Source: an uncultured Poribacteria bacterium | GTDB taxonomy: Bacteria; Poribacteria; WGA-4E; WGA-3G | DNA: 64,000 nucleotides | Reading direction: 5' to 3' | Assembly (NCBI GenBank): GCA_951828515.1 | Contig: OX639992.1 | Coordinates: forward strand, 1,416,439 to 1,480,438 | Shown here: positions 26,540 through 36,070 of the stretch, piece by piece | Layout of the letters: every line of letters begins with the position of its first letter | How positions within the stretch are numbered: the stretch's first letter is position 1 | Notes under the pieces: model-generated | Databases searched by the model: none | Told to the model about the DNA's origin: nothing | Seen by the model: only the letters and a program-made list of their open reading frames with translations | Position numbers and translations under genes: made by a program

Positions 26540-27712
26540 CTACAACTTCGAGATTGCAGTTTCCATTCTGCCTAATGCCTCTTGGATGTTATCTAACGAA
26601 TTAGCATACGAGAGACGGAGATATCCATCACCATATTTGCCAAAAGAGGTACCAGGCAACAGGGCAACATCCGCTTCATCCATGAGATAGTCGGCGAGTG
26701 GTTCACATGAAAGTGGTAGTTGCGTAACGTTAGGAAACACATAGAAAGCACCGAGCGGTTTGATGCAGCTGACTCCTTCAATTGCATTCAGTCCATCTAC
26801 TATTGCGTCGCGTCGTTTCTGAAATTCTGAAACCATTTGGGTAACAGAAACTTGTGGTCCTGTCAGTGCCTCTATCCCAGCGATTTGTGTGAAGGTGGCA
26901 GTACAGGAATTAGAGTTAATAGTTAACTGCGTGATTTTATCAGCGATTTCTTGGGGAGCAATACCATAGCCTAACCGCCATCCTGTCATTGCATAGGTTT
27001 TAGAATGCCCTTCGATCAGGATTGTTCGTTCCTTCATACCGGGCAGACTGAGAACGCTATGGTGTTGACCTTCATAGAGGATGCGTGAATAGACTTCATC
27101 TGTCAACACATAAAAATTGTGTTTCTGTGCGAGTTCGGCGATTGCTTCAAGGTCTTCAAGGGTTAGCGTGCCACCTGTAGGATTCTGAGGTGAGTTGAGG
27201 ATAAGTAATTTCGTCCGATCAGAGATTGCGGCTTCAAGATCTTCAAGCCGGAATCGGAAGCCTACCTCCTCGCGAAGGAGTAGCGGTACGGCATTTCCGC
27301 CGATGAAGTCGATAACAGATTCGTAGACGGGGAAACCGGGTTCGGGATAGATGACCTCATCACCATCATCGATTAACGCCAGAATAGTGAAGAAAATAAT
27401 AGGTTTCGCTCCGGGTGTCACTGTAACTTCGTCAGGGTGTATGGTAACACCGCGTGTCTCAGTTATATGTTGTGCGACGACCTCTCGAAACTCCGGCACA
27501 CCAGCAGATGGGCAGTAGCCGGTATGCCCGTCCTTCATTGCTTTGTACGCTGCCTCAATAATATTAATCGGTGTCGGAAAATCCGGCTGTCCTATTTCCA
27601 GATGGATGATGTCTTTGCCCTGTGCTTCTAACTGTTTGGCTTTAGCTAAGACTTCAAATGCGGATTCCGTGCCTAATCGACTCATCCGCGTTGCGAATGT
27701 GGATACTTCCAA
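26540..27712 (-). CDS. PLP-dependent class I/II aminotransferase (aspartate type)
   Basis: A 390-residue fold-type I aminotransferase. Substrate-side IGQPDFPTP is near 43, the ring-stacking segment SAGVPEFRE follows, and NSPQNPTGG carries the conserved Asn. LTDEVYSRI carries Asp/Tyr, and the Schiff-base lysine is in EGHSKTYAMTGWRLGY (about 237). It most likely interconverts aspartate/oxaloacetate or a related amino acid, which suits its place beside thrB. The start is TTG after GCGAGGTATAATT; the next internal ATG is at MSRLGTE, nine codons in. Confidence 0.9.
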   Translation of the reverse strand: MEVSTFATRMSRLGTESAFEVLAKAKQLEAQGKDIIHLEIGQPDFPTPINIIEAAYKAMKDGHTGYCPSAGVPEFREVVAQHITETRGVTIHPDEVTVTPGAKPIIFFTILALIDDGDEVIYPEPGFPVYESVIDFIGGNAVPLLLREEVGFRFRLEDLEAAISDRTKLLILNSPQNPTGGTLTLEDLEAIAELAQKHNFYVLTDEVYSRILYEGQHHSVLSLPGMKERTILIEGHSKTYAMTGWRLGYGIAPQEIADKITQLTINSNSCTATFTQIAGIEALTGPQVSVTQMVSEFQKRRDAIVDGLNAIEGVSCIKPLGAFYVFPNVTQLPLSCEPLADYLMDEADVALLPGTSFGKYGDGYLRLSYANSLDNIQEALGRMETAISKL

Positions 27713-27726
27713 AATTATACCTCGCT

Positions 27727-27800
27727 AATGGTTATCAGTTTCCAGTTATCAGTTTTCAGAGAAGAACTGATGGCTGATGGAACCGACGGCTGACGGCTAT
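27727..27800. repeat. Heptamer repeat tract
   Basis: atggttatcagtttccagttatcagttttcag and following, ending at the stop codon of the YCF48-like gene. Confidence 0.55.
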
Positions 27801-28820
27801 TTATTCTGCCTGCATTATAGCACCCGTGGAACTCGCTACCCACACATTTTGTCCGTCAAGCACAAAAACCTTGACTAATTTTTCCCTGGAATCTTCAAGT
27901 TCCCAATTTTTGCCACCATCACTGGTACGCAGAATGGCACCGACTCCAAAGTCGCCACCAACAGCCCAACCGTTCTCCTCATCTGCGAACCCAACACTCC
28001 GTAGTGTTTCTTCTGTGCCACTCACTTGATCTTTCCATGATTCGCCGCCGTCACTGGTATGAAGGATTACACCATTTTCACCAACAGCCCAACCCATTGA
28101 CGCATCAAGGAAAAAGATGTCTTCAAGGATATCCTCTCTGTCAGTCGGTTGTGTGACCCAAGTCTGTCCACCATCCATCGTTTTCTGAATCAAGGCATGT
28201 TGTCCCTGTGTACTCGGACTCACGCGGACTCCGGCAATCCATCCGGTCTCTTCGCCAAGAAATTGAATGGCGTTGTACATATTCGCGTCATCATCACCGA
28301 TCGCACCGAGTTGCCCACCTTGAAGAATCTTCCATGAGCGCCCGCCATTTTTTGTAGAAAGGATAGTGTCACTTTCTCCGACTGCGTACCCGGTCTCTTT
28401 AGTAGTAAAATAGATGCCTTTAAGTCCGTTGCCAACCTTGCTGGTTTGCATTTCCCAGTCTCTACCGTTATTAGTACTGACAATTGCTCCATTCGCACCG
28501 ACAGCCCAACCGTGTTTATCATCAAGGAAGTACACTTCTGCTAAATCGGCAGGAATTTTGATTTCCGATTTTTGCCACGATTTACCACCATCCATGGTAT
28601 ATCCGATAAAGCCGGGATTTTCAAAGTCTTCAAACGATGCAGCGCCGACGACCCACCCCGTACTCTTGCTTGTAAAAACTATTGACATGTAATCCCGAAC
28701 TTCTGGATCACGTTCTTGTAAAACACTCCAATTTCCTAATGCCGGTAGGACGGTGCCCAAAATGCCAACGATTGCGAGTAGCATTATTCCGGTCAGTAGG
28801 CGTGTCTCAAGTTTGTTCAT
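27801..28820 (-). CDS. YCF48/HCF136-like secreted BNR-repeat protein
   Basis: About 339 residues with an N-terminal signal or anchor helix (LLTGIMLLAIVGILGTVLP). Six or more seven-bladed-propeller repeats follow, each ending in a T.DGG.SW-type motif (TMDGGKSW, STNNGRDW, TKNGGRSW, TMDGGQTW, TSDGGESW, TSDGGKNW) with GWAVG strands between. YCF48 proteins act in photosystem II assembly in phototrophs. No photosynthesis gene is near, so here it is simply an extracytoplasmic propeller of unknown role. AAAGGAG before 28820 fixes the start; an upstream in-frame ATG at 28946 overlaps the promoter. Confidence 0.85.
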   Translation of the reverse strand: MNKLETRLLTGIMLLAIVGILGTVLPALGNWSVLQERDPEVRDYMSIVFTSKSTGWVVGAASFEDFENPGFIGYTMDGGKSWQKSEIKIPADLAEVYFLDDKHGWAVGANGAIVSTNNGRDWEMQTSKVGNGLKGIYFTTKETGYAVGESDTILSTKNGGRSWKILQGGQLGAIGDDDANMYNAIQFLGEETGWIAGVRVSPSTQGQHALIQKTMDGGQTWVTQPTDREDILEDIFFLDASMGWAVGENGVILHTSDGGESWKDQVSGTEETLRSVGFADEENGWAVGGDFGVGAILRTSDGGKNWELEDSREKLVKVFVLDGQNVWVASSTGAIMQAE

Positions 28821-28894
28821 TGTTATTCTCCTTTTTGTTGTTAATTTCCCCGGTGTGGGGGCATGCTGTTTTTTCGCCACTAGAATGAAATTAT

Positions 28895-28924
28895 AATATA
28901 ACCTTGAATCGGAAATCAAGTCAA
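28895..28924 (-). promoter_or_regulatory. Promoter of the YCF48-like gene
   Basis: On the minus strand TTGACT (28919-28924), 18 bp, then TATATT (28895-28900), with a shifted TATAAT nearby. It lies 75 bp upstream of the start codon. Confidence 0.6.
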
Positions 28925-29038
28925 TAGATTTTTCGCAAGCACTCAAGGGATTGGGACTTCAAAAGCAACAGGAATCCTATCCAGAAAAACTAAAGCCTCA
29001 TACTATTGCGGGGCTGAGTTTCAATGCCACCTACATAG

Positions 29039-30427
29039 CTACTTCGCAACAATTAAAGTGCCTGTCTTAAAACTCTCTCCCACTTGAAGTTGATAGACGT
29101 AAACGCCGCTTTCCACAATTTCACCGGATTCGTCGTGTCCATCCCAAATCAACTCCGTTTCACCGGGCAGAGCGGTCAGGGTCTTCACGAGCATTCCGTC
29201 AATGTCAAATATGAGTACTGTGAATTCACCTGAAGCCTCTTCAAGTGTGCGCGCCGGGAAGACAACCCGATTGAAATCCTCGTCTGGAGAAAGCGGTGTA
29301 AAAGGGTTCGGATAGGGTTTGTCAAAAATACGAAGTTTCTTTTGTACAGGTGCGGACTTGTTATCCGCCTCGTCAATGGCGATGACAGCATAAGTAAAAC
29401 TGCCTATAGACAATGGACGATCATCAATAAATCTATATTCCGTTTTTACTTCTCGGATTTCACCGTTGGGAAGAGGTTCAGGTTCGCCGGAACCCGACGA
29501 ACCGAACAAGACCCGATATGCAACTACATCACGACTGATGCTCGGTTTCCACAAGACTTCGACGCCATCACTTGAGGTGATAACGCTGAGCATTGTCGGC
29601 GGGTCTGGCGCAGCTGTGTCCGCTGATACGTTTACCATTTGTATCGGTGAACGTTCCGACTGCAAGAATAAGGTTTTGTAAGCGGTGATCTGATAGGTAT
29701 GGTTCCCCAGAGGAACGTTTACATCACGAAACGTCGTTGACGAACGATTTTCGACATCAATAGTAGTATCGTCTTTGTCTCTGTAGATGAGGTAACCGTT
29801 GACATCCTGATCTTCTGATTTCTGCCAACGGAGGGTCACATCGTTTTCTCCGGTTTCATCGGCTTCAGCGGTGAAGCCTATAACCGGGTCAGGCGGCACA
29901 TTCGGAATAACCTGTAAGGTAAAATCGTCGTTGTTGAGTTTTCCATCTGCCTGCCCTGGTCGGATGAATTCACCGATGGGGCCGTCTTGAAGGTTGCGAA
30001 GGCGCGCTCTGAAAACTGCCTCTGGAATAAGCGTATTCGGTGTCTGACACTCAAAGGTAATTTCATAGAGCGAGTTCTGAAAATCAACGATAGCGTCTGC
30101 GAGTTCAACGCGTAGAACACTTCCGCCAGAGACAACAGCCCTTGCTACAATTTGGTTGCCATCACGCGAGATACCTCTGAAATAGGACGATTGGGTTAGA
30201 AATCCGCGTGGCATTGTGATCTCAATAATTTTAATTTCTTCGCCCGGTTCCGCCAACGATCGGTCAATTACGAGCGCCACGAGCAATGGCACGGTTGAAC
30301 TTGCAGGAACAACGCCTTCCTTTTGCCCAACGACGTTAATCTCTCCAACAGAGGTAACCGCTCCATAACTGTTAGCGTTAAGGAGCAGACTACCGATAAG
30401 TATCAAAGCAATAGATATATTTTTCAT
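29039..30427 (-). CDS. Secreted protein with fibronectin-III domains and FlgD/T9SS-like C-terminus
   Basis: 462 residues. The signal peptide is MKNISIALILIGSLLLNANSYG. A cohesin-like or Ig-like beta domain follows (about 25-185), then two fibronectin type III modules (VTLRWQKSEDQDVNGYLIYR near 205; SDGVEVLWKPSISRDVVAYRV near 300). The C-terminal about 90 residues (KPYPNPFTP, then GETELIWDGHDESGEIVESG, YVYQLQVG) match FlgD-Ig/type A sorting domains used by type IX-like secretion. The next gene encodes a PorV-like barrel, a T9SS partner class. Confidence 0.8.
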   Translation of the reverse strand: MKNISIALILIGSLLLNANSYGAVTSVGEINVVGQKEGVVPASSTVPLLVALVIDRSLAEPGEEIKIIEITMPRGFLTQSSYFRGISRDGNQIVARAVVSGGSVLRVELADAIVDFQNSLYEITFECQTPNTLIPEAVFRARLRNLQDGPIGEFIRPGQADGKLNNDDFTLQVIPNVPPDPVIGFTAEADETGENDVTLRWQKSEDQDVNGYLIYRDKDDTTIDVENRSSTTFRDVNVPLGNHTYQITAYKTLFLQSERSPIQMVNVSADTAAPDPPTMLSVITSSDGVEVLWKPSISRDVVAYRVLFGSSGSGEPEPLPNGEIREVKTEYRFIDDRPLSIGSFTYAVIAIDEADNKSAPVQKKLRIFDKPYPNPFTPLSPDEDFNRVVFPARTLEEASGEFTVLIFDIDGMLVKTLTALPGETELIWDGHDESGEIVESGVYVYQLQVGESFKTGTLIVAK

Positions 30428-30593
30428 TTTTTAATTTATGGACTCCTGGACTAAAGAAACCCGAAGCAAAACCCTCCGCCACGTTTCAGACAGGTTTTCG
30501 GTGAATCGCACACTCTTTTTAGAGTTGAACAAGCATGCCATCAGAAACCATCACAGAACGTAGAGGCGTGATGCGCAGGAACTTAATCCGGTC

Positions 30594-31541
30594 TTAGAGC
30601 AATAGATTGAGTGAGAACCGCTGTGTTATATTGTCTTGAAAATTCCCACTCAGCAGTTGAAATCCATAGTCGAGTTGGAGGGCAGTACCACTGATCGGCA
30701 GCTTAGCACTCCCACCGAAACTCAGGGTTGTTGCCGAACTCCCTCCATTTTTCACGCCATAACCGCCGCGAACAGCGATAGATTTATTCAACCAGACTTC
30801 TATTCCGGTGCGTATATAAATTTCGCCATTGCGAGACGCAACCTCAAAGCTCCCAAGACTACCTTTCAACAAGTTGCTGACCGCCGCACCTTGTGCGCTC
30901 ATCTCCGCCATAGACGCAAGTCTGTATGCCAAACCGGCACGAATGTTTAACGGCACCGAATCCGTCTGCGTGTCAGATATGCTCATATCTGCGGGGAGTA
31001 GGTTCTCTACCGATGCACCAAGACTCAGACTCTGGAAAGGTTTTGCAATCACACCGAGATCAAAAGAGACAGCTGAACTCGAGGTGTTGACGAAATACGG
31101 ATTCTCTACGACGAATTCGTTTGCCTCGTCAAAAGCGGCACGGAAGAGTTTCAGATTTGCACCGATTGCGAATTGTTTGAAAAGAGCACTTCCGTAAGAG
31201 AGTCGCAACGTCTGTTCACTATAAATTTCGGAATCCTCTGCCAAACCTCCGAAACCTGCCCCAATTGCCCCTATTCTTCCGAGCGGAATAACACTACTGA
31301 GGGCATTATAGGTAATGAGTCCGTTAAAGCGTTGTGCGTGCGTAGCACCGAGATGGATCCCATCAATATAACCTAATCCTGCGGCGTTGTAATCTGCGGC
31401 GTTACTATCATCAGCGAGTGCGACGAACGCTCCACCTAAACCTAACGGTCTCGCGCCAACACCAATATTATTGAATGTAGCAGCGGCGACAGCTGGAAAA
31501 AGCAACGCGATGAGTAGAATTAGACAGAATATATGCTTCAA
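30594..31541 (-). CDS. PorV/PorQ-like (UPF0164) outer-membrane barrel
   Basis: 315 residues. The signal peptide is cleaved after PAVAAA. The N-terminal motif GVGARPLGLGGAFVALADD and YNAAGLGYI are hallmarks of the PorV/UPF0164/OMP_b-brl family. Repeated amphipathic strands end in QRFSLNLLL. In Bacteroidota PorV shuttles T9SS cargo. Here the neighbouring FlgD-domain protein is a plausible client, but no core T9SS gene lies in this window. AAGGAAATAATAG precedes the start. Confidence 0.82.
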   Translation of the reverse strand: MKHIFCLILLIALLFPAVAAATFNNIGVGARPLGLGGAFVALADDSNAADYNAAGLGYIDGIHLGATHAQRFNGLITYNALSSVIPLGRIGAIGAGFGGLAEDSEIYSEQTLRLSYGSALFKQFAIGANLKLFRAAFDEANEFVVENPYFVNTSSSAVSFDLGVIAKPFQSLSLGASVENLLPADMSISDTQTDSVPLNIRAGLAYRLASMAEMSAQGAAVSNLLKGSLGSFEVASRNGEIYIRTGIEVWLNKSIAVRGGYGVKNGGSSATTLSFGGSAKLPISGTALQLDYGFQLLSGNFQDNITQRFSLNLLL

Positions 31542-31664
31542 TCTATTATTTCCTTCATAGTGATATATGTTTTTTAGGATTATTTATCTTATTTTTCTGA
31601 AGATGTGCTTTGAAAGTGCACCCGTATCAACTCAGTGGAATTCGGGGTTACAAGCCCTCCCACT

Positions 31665-32345
31665 TTAATTCAGTCCATCTGTCATCGGCACAAAACGGAC
31701 AGAGATAATCTCGGTGGTTTCGAGAGATTGTACCGAATTCTCACCAGTTTGAAGTCCTTTCCGAATTAAAAGGAGATTTTGTTCAGCCCCCCCGACAGGA
31801 ATCACCATCCTACCACCCGGCTTGAGTTGCTGAATGAGCCGCTCTGGCACGTCCGTAGGTGCTGCGGCGACGAGCACAGCATCATAAGGCGCGTGTTCTC
31901 GCCAACCGTAATATCCATCTCCATTTTTGAGATGAATGTTTCGATAGTTGAGTGCCTTTAATCGCGCTGTCGCACTTTCGACAAGTCCGGGTATAATCTC
32001 AACAGAATACACATCTCTCGCCAATTCTGCCAGTACCGCTGTTTGATAGCCACATCCGGTTCCGATTTCAAGGACTTTTGAAGTTGAGGTAAGCTCCAGC
32101 AAGTCCGTCATCAATGCGACGATATAGGGTTGCGAGATCGTTTGGTCACAATCGATTGGTAACGCTCCATCCTGATACGCCACATTGAGGTATTGCGGTT
32201 TTACAAACAGGTGTCGCTCCACCTTTCGCATAACAGCAAGCACTTGAGGATTGTGGATACCACGCGCTTCAATCTGGTTCCGAACCATTTTGCGACGTAG
32301 TGTCGCGTAATTCTTGGCGAACAGCATTTTTTCAGTAGTAGTCAA
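31665..32345 (-). CDS. pcm: Protein-L-isoaspartate O-methyltransferase
   Basis: 226 residues; repairs isoaspartyl residues using SAM. DQTISQPYIVALMTDLL precedes the SAM loop VLEIGTGCGYQTAVLAEL (about 92-109), followed by VYSVEIIPGLVE and a C-terminal LKPGGRMVIPVG. The start is a TTG with no clear Shine-Dalgarno; an ATG six codons in (MLFAKN) is an alternative. Confidence 0.93.
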   Translation of the reverse strand: MTTTEKMLFAKNYATLRRKMVRNQIEARGIHNPQVLAVMRKVERHLFVKPQYLNVAYQDGALPIDCDQTISQPYIVALMTDLLELTSTSKVLEIGTGCGYQTAVLAELARDVYSVEIIPGLVESATARLKALNYRNIHLKNGDGYYGWREHAPYDAVLVAAAPTDVPERLIQQLKPGGRMVIPVGGAEQNLLLIRKGLQTGENSVQSLETTEIISVRFVPMTDGLN

Positions 32346-32433
32346 TTTTCAGAGAGCGAGGTGTTTTACTTGGACCTCCCTCGTCAGCGAGCGTTAAACA
32401 ATTTTATTCCACGAACAGAATACAAAAGTGATA

Positions 32434-34944
32434 TTAGTTCCCTACGCTTATATGATAAGGCATAAGAAGAAATAATCGATGCTTTCTGATTGTATTTAGG
32501 AGCCTGGCGGTAGTGCTCAAGCCACCGTACTGTGTAATAAACTGCAGCCAAGACTCAGTTCCCACGACCTTGTCTTCCTTGTGCAGGTTTCCTATAGAGG
32601 AAACCTGGGGGACAATGTTTTCAAAGGAATTCGGGGTATTTTTGCCTGGGTGTTTTCCCGTCCACAATGAGACGAATGGAAGTCCAAAGTTGCCGAGTAG
32701 TTGTGACATCCATGTTTTTTTCGGAAATTCGACGATCCCAATTGACTTCTTTCCTAATCCTGCGTGTTCTCGCGCGATTGCGATTGCGAGGCTTAAACCG
32801 CCTAATTCATCGACAAGCCCATTTTCCTTTGCCTGTCTGCCTGACCAGATACGTCCCTGTCCAAGTCTATCTACATCCTCGACTGTTAACCCGGTTCGCC
32901 CGAGCGCCACTTTTTCAATAAAATCGTCGTAAATCTCTTTAATTTGTTTCTGTACGATCGCTTTTTCAGCAAGTGGATAGTCTCCGTAATCGGTGTAAAA
33001 ATCAGCATGCTGTCCCCGTTTGAGAATCTCCTTATGGATGCCGAGTTTCTCATAAAGCCCCTTGAAACTATACTTACCACCAACAACGCCAATAGAACCC
33101 GTAATCGTTCCGGGTTCAGCAACGATTGTATCCGCGGGAGCAGCGATGTAATAGCCCCCTGATGCTGCCACATCACTCATTGATACCACGAACGGTTTAA
33201 CCTCTTTGAGTTGCACCAATTCACGCCATATAATGTCAGCGGCAACAACGAGCCCACCACCGCTGTCAATTCGCAACACAACTGCTTTTATGGAATCGTC
33301 GTCTTTTACCGTCTTGATAATACCTGCGATTGTGTCTGCTCCCATCACCTGAGTGCCCATAAATGGATCGACGAAACTATCACCCGTCAACATCAATCCT
33401 TCAGCCTTAATGATTGCCACCTTCGGTCCTGGCACTTGCCACTCTTGCGCGTACAGCCCACTTCTTACGTATTCACTCAGTGGCACCAAATCGGTCCTGG
33501 CATCAGTGAGTTCGGTCACGACATCATGCAATTCATCCTCATAGACGAGTCTATCCACCAGTTCAGCGGCAAAGGCTTGACGTGCCGTGTAAGGTCCAGC
33601 ATCAATACGTTCTTTGACCCCTTCGTGCGTCCATCCACGCCCGGCTGCGATTGCATCTATGAGTTGTTCATACAAGTCATCCAAAATAATGTTTTGGATC
33701 TCGCGATGTGCTTCAGACATATCGCGTCGAGTGAACGCCTCCGATGCGGATTTGTACTCACCGAGATGCTCAAGATTCGCCCGAATACCGAGCATGTCTA
33801 ACGCGCCCTTGTAGAAGGAATGCTCTGTGCGTATCCCAATTAACCTGACCTCAGCAGACGGATGGATCAGGATACCTTCGCATGCAGACGCGACAATATA
33901 GTCGCCAGTGGAACAATTAGAGAGGTAGCAGAGCACAACACGTCCTGATTCCCTAAAACCCAAGATGGCATCTGACATCTCTTGAAGCTGAGCGATACCG
34001 TAACCACTCCCATCAATACGGACAAGAACCCCAGCGACATCGTCATCCCATTTTGCGATAGGTAGGACCTGTTGAAGGGAGGACATCGGTAAGTCAAGGA
34101 ATGTCCTACGGCGGGGCAGTGGTTTGGTTTTGGGTGCGTTGGAAAAATGAAAATAGCCGACACTCGACTGTGCTTCTCGATTGTTGTCAAAAGCGTTGCC
34201 CGTCCCGAATCCCCAATTTCCGATATTCACACCGAACCGGACATCAAAACTCAGATCATTATTTAGGGTACCGCGGAGCATGAATTCGCGAATCGGGCGG
34301 ACCTCCAAAGCATAACGGAGTTCTACACCCTCAATTCCTTGCGTTTTCTGCATGTCAATTGAGAGTGTTGTGCGCCAGGTCCCCGGACGGAGTGCTAATC
34401 CCAAACCATAGGTGCGTCCGAGTTTTTCTCCAAGCAACTTAGGACGATTGAGATCGCGTGCGGCTGCGCCAATTGAGAAATAACGTCGTCGATACATTAA
34501 GCCCATGGAGAGCGAACGAAATCTGTCGTATTCCTCATTGTCTGAATTCATCCAACTGTAACTTGTCCCCCAATAGAGAGCGTTGCCGAGATGATAGCCA
34601 CCCGAAAACGTATAGCGCGTGAAGTCGGTATCCGCATCGGCAGTGCCGAATTCTATACCGAACCCTGCGCCAGGGACAGCAAGAAAGAAAGCGTCATCGC
34701 CTGCCCAATCGCTTTGATATGTTCGGAGGTAGTATAGGTTCAGCCCGTGTCCTGCGGCAAGTCCGGATGGATTAAAGAAGGTAGCAAGGGCATCATCACT
34801 CATAGCGATAGAACTTGAAGGCAAGTGGGTACGTGCCTTTGGCGGCGCAGCAACACAAAATGTGCTTATTCCACAGATGAGTGCCGCGGAGATAACATTT
34901 CTACCAATGTGCCCTAAATGCTTGGTAAATAAAGATGGAACCAT
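32434..34944 (-). CDS. Outer-membrane-barrel and SppA (S49) peptidase fusion
   Basis: 836 residues. A signal peptide is followed by a PorV-like segment (SSSIAMSDDALATFFNPSGLAAG) and beta strands to about residue 275. Tandem S49 domains of the 67-kDa SppA type then follow. The catalytic Lys is in GEYKSASEAFTRRDMS (about 398) and the nucleophilic Ser in SDVAASGGYYIAAPAD (about 594). The spacing is close to that of E. coli SppA (Lys209/Ser409). SppA normally digests cleaved signal peptides at the inner membrane. A barrel fusion would place the peptidase at the outer membrane. The ATG follows a heptamer repeat with no Shine-Dalgarno. Confidence 0.82.
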   Translation of the reverse strand: MVPSLFTKHLGHIGRNVISAALICGISTFCVAAPPKARTHLPSSSIAMSDDALATFFNPSGLAAGHGLNLYYLRTYQSDWAGDDAFFLAVPGAGFGIEFGTADADTDFTRYTFSGGYHLGNALYWGTSYSWMNSDNEEYDRFRSLSMGLMYRRRYFSIGAAARDLNRPKLLGEKLGRTYGLGLALRPGTWRTTLSIDMQKTQGIEGVELRYALEVRPIREFMLRGTLNNDLSFDVRFGVNIGNWGFGTGNAFDNNREAQSSVGYFHFSNAPKTKPLPRRRTFLDLPMSSLQQVLPIAKWDDDVAGVLVRIDGSGYGIAQLQEMSDAILGFRESGRVVLCYLSNCSTGDYIVASACEGILIHPSAEVRLIGIRTEHSFYKGALDMLGIRANLEHLGEYKSASEAFTRRDMSEAHREIQNIILDDLYEQLIDAIAAGRGWTHEGVKERIDAGPYTARQAFAAELVDRLVYEDELHDVVTELTDARTDLVPLSEYVRSGLYAQEWQVPGPKVAIIKAEGLMLTGDSFVDPFMGTQVMGADTIAGIIKTVKDDDSIKAVVLRIDSGGGLVVAADIIWRELVQLKEVKPFVVSMSDVAASGGYYIAAPADTIVAEPGTITGSIGVVGGKYSFKGLYEKLGIHKEILKRGQHADFYTDYGDYPLAEKAIVQKQIKEIYDDFIEKVALGRTGLTVEDVDRLGQGRIWSGRQAKENGLVDELGGLSLAIAIAREHAGLGKKSIGIVEFPKKTWMSQLLGNFGLPFVSLWTGKHPGKNTPNSFENIVPQVSSIGNLHKEDKVVGTESWLQFITQYGGLSTTARLLNTIRKHRLFLLMPYHISVGN

Positions 34945-34949
34945 TTTTT

Positions 34950-35092
34950 TATGGTTATCGGTTGTCGGTCCTCAGTTGTCGGTTAAGAGGTTTTCGTCTA
35001 ACCAAAGTCCTCTTTAACTCATAACTGATAATTGACAACTGATAACTCTTAAAACTGATAATTGATAACTCTTAAAACTGATAACTATAAAA
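34950..35092. repeat. Heptamer repeat array
   Basis: A long run of period-7-like units: ggttatcggttgtcggtcct, then aactgataattgacaactga and repeats of tcttaaaactgataa. It provides the upstream sequence of the SppA fusion gene. No CRISPR-like spacing is present. Confidence 0.6.
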
Positions 35093-35133
35093 TACCACAA
35101 AAAGCGTAGGGATTGCAATGGAAATGCTAAAAC

Positions 35134-35949
35134 CTAAGACCGTCGAGCGTATTGCGGAAACAATTCGTCATGGATATTACTACATTGCTGGAGATGGATT
35201 TGTCGTTTCGCGTCCGCAGTGTCAACCATCGTTGGGAAAAACATGCCCGCGCCTGTCTCAATTTTATATCCGCCTGCTGAATGGACGCTCAAGTACTGAT
35301 GAAGCGTCTCTAAATCTGGCTCGGTCGTGCAATGTTGTGTGCAATTCATGGTGAACATCCGTCTCCGGGTCCCACCCCCAAAAGCTGCGTGATAGGTGTC
35401 GTGGTTGAAAATCACGACATCGCCGGGTGTGCTCTCCAATGCAACACTGGTTGGAAAATCGCGCGGCGGTATACCGTATAACGCCTCTGATTGATTTGGA
35501 TCGATTTTTCCGGCTCTGACGAAGTGTGCCGGATTCTGGCTGCCGGGAATGATACGTAAGCATCCTGTGTCTTTCGTCAAAGGATCGAGGTAAAATGCCA
35601 CCTTACACGCGAAGAGCCGTCCCCAGCCTCCATCAGGATGCCAGCCGGTATCGCCGGCGTAATAGTTCCCGTCGCCTCCAGCGTAGTTGAAGTCTTCACC
35701 GAGTACCCCCCCGATGAGTCCCTTAATACGTTCATCATCAAGAAGGGTACAGAGTCGAGGGCGATGCTCAATCGGACCGCCGAACATTGTGCGGCTTGTT
35801 CCATCATGATTTTTGCCACCCCCAAATTCCTGAATCGATATTTCAAATTCTTCGATAATCCATTCCACCTCGCTTGGCGAAAACATGCCCGGTATCGCGA
35901 GATAGCCGAAAGTATTGAAGAAATTCACCTGATGTTCTGTCAGTTTCAT
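35134..35949 (-). CDS. PhyH family dioxygenase
   Basis: 271 residues. N-terminal TEHQVNFFNTFGYLAIPG is the usual PhyH opening. Metal ligands are in WHPDGGW (about 102-106) and HDTYHAAFGGG (about 186), and TRRRMFTMN probably carries the 2-oxoglutarate Arg. It is preceded on the minus strand by CCGTAAGGAAAATTAAAAAA, a variant of the leader-cassette end that provides AAGGA. The substrate is unknown. Confidence 0.87.
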   Translation of the reverse strand: MKLTEHQVNFFNTFGYLAIPGMFSPSEVEWIIEEFEISIQEFGGGKNHDGTSRTMFGGPIEHRPRLCTLLDDERIKGLIGGVLGEDFNYAGGDGNYYAGDTGWHPDGGWGRLFACKVAFYLDPLTKDTGCLRIIPGSQNPAHFVRAGKIDPNQSEALYGIPPRDFPTSVALESTPGDVVIFNHDTYHAAFGGGTRRRMFTMNCTQHCTTEPDLETLHQYLSVHSAGGYKIETGAGMFFPTMVDTADAKRQIHLQQCSNIHDELFPQYARRS

Positions 35950-36070
35950 TTTTTTAATTTTCCTTACGGTCTTTTAATTTTACCTTTTAACGAAAACCTC
36001 TTAACCGACAACTAACTGCCAACCGTAGACCCCGCGACTCAGACTGCCAACTTCCATGCATATCTCTGGA

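Noticed and set aside
27801-28946. Longer start for the YCF48-like protein
   Set aside because: The extension overlaps the promoter and lacks a Shine-Dalgarno, whereas AAAGGAG precedes the ATG at 28820.
34950-35092. CRISPR-like array
   Set aside because: Units are about 7 bp, degenerate and lack spacers of constant length. No cas gene is nearby.
35118-35354. A 78-codon plus-strand ORF near 35.1 kb
   Set aside because: It is a shadow of the PhyH gene at 35134-35949.
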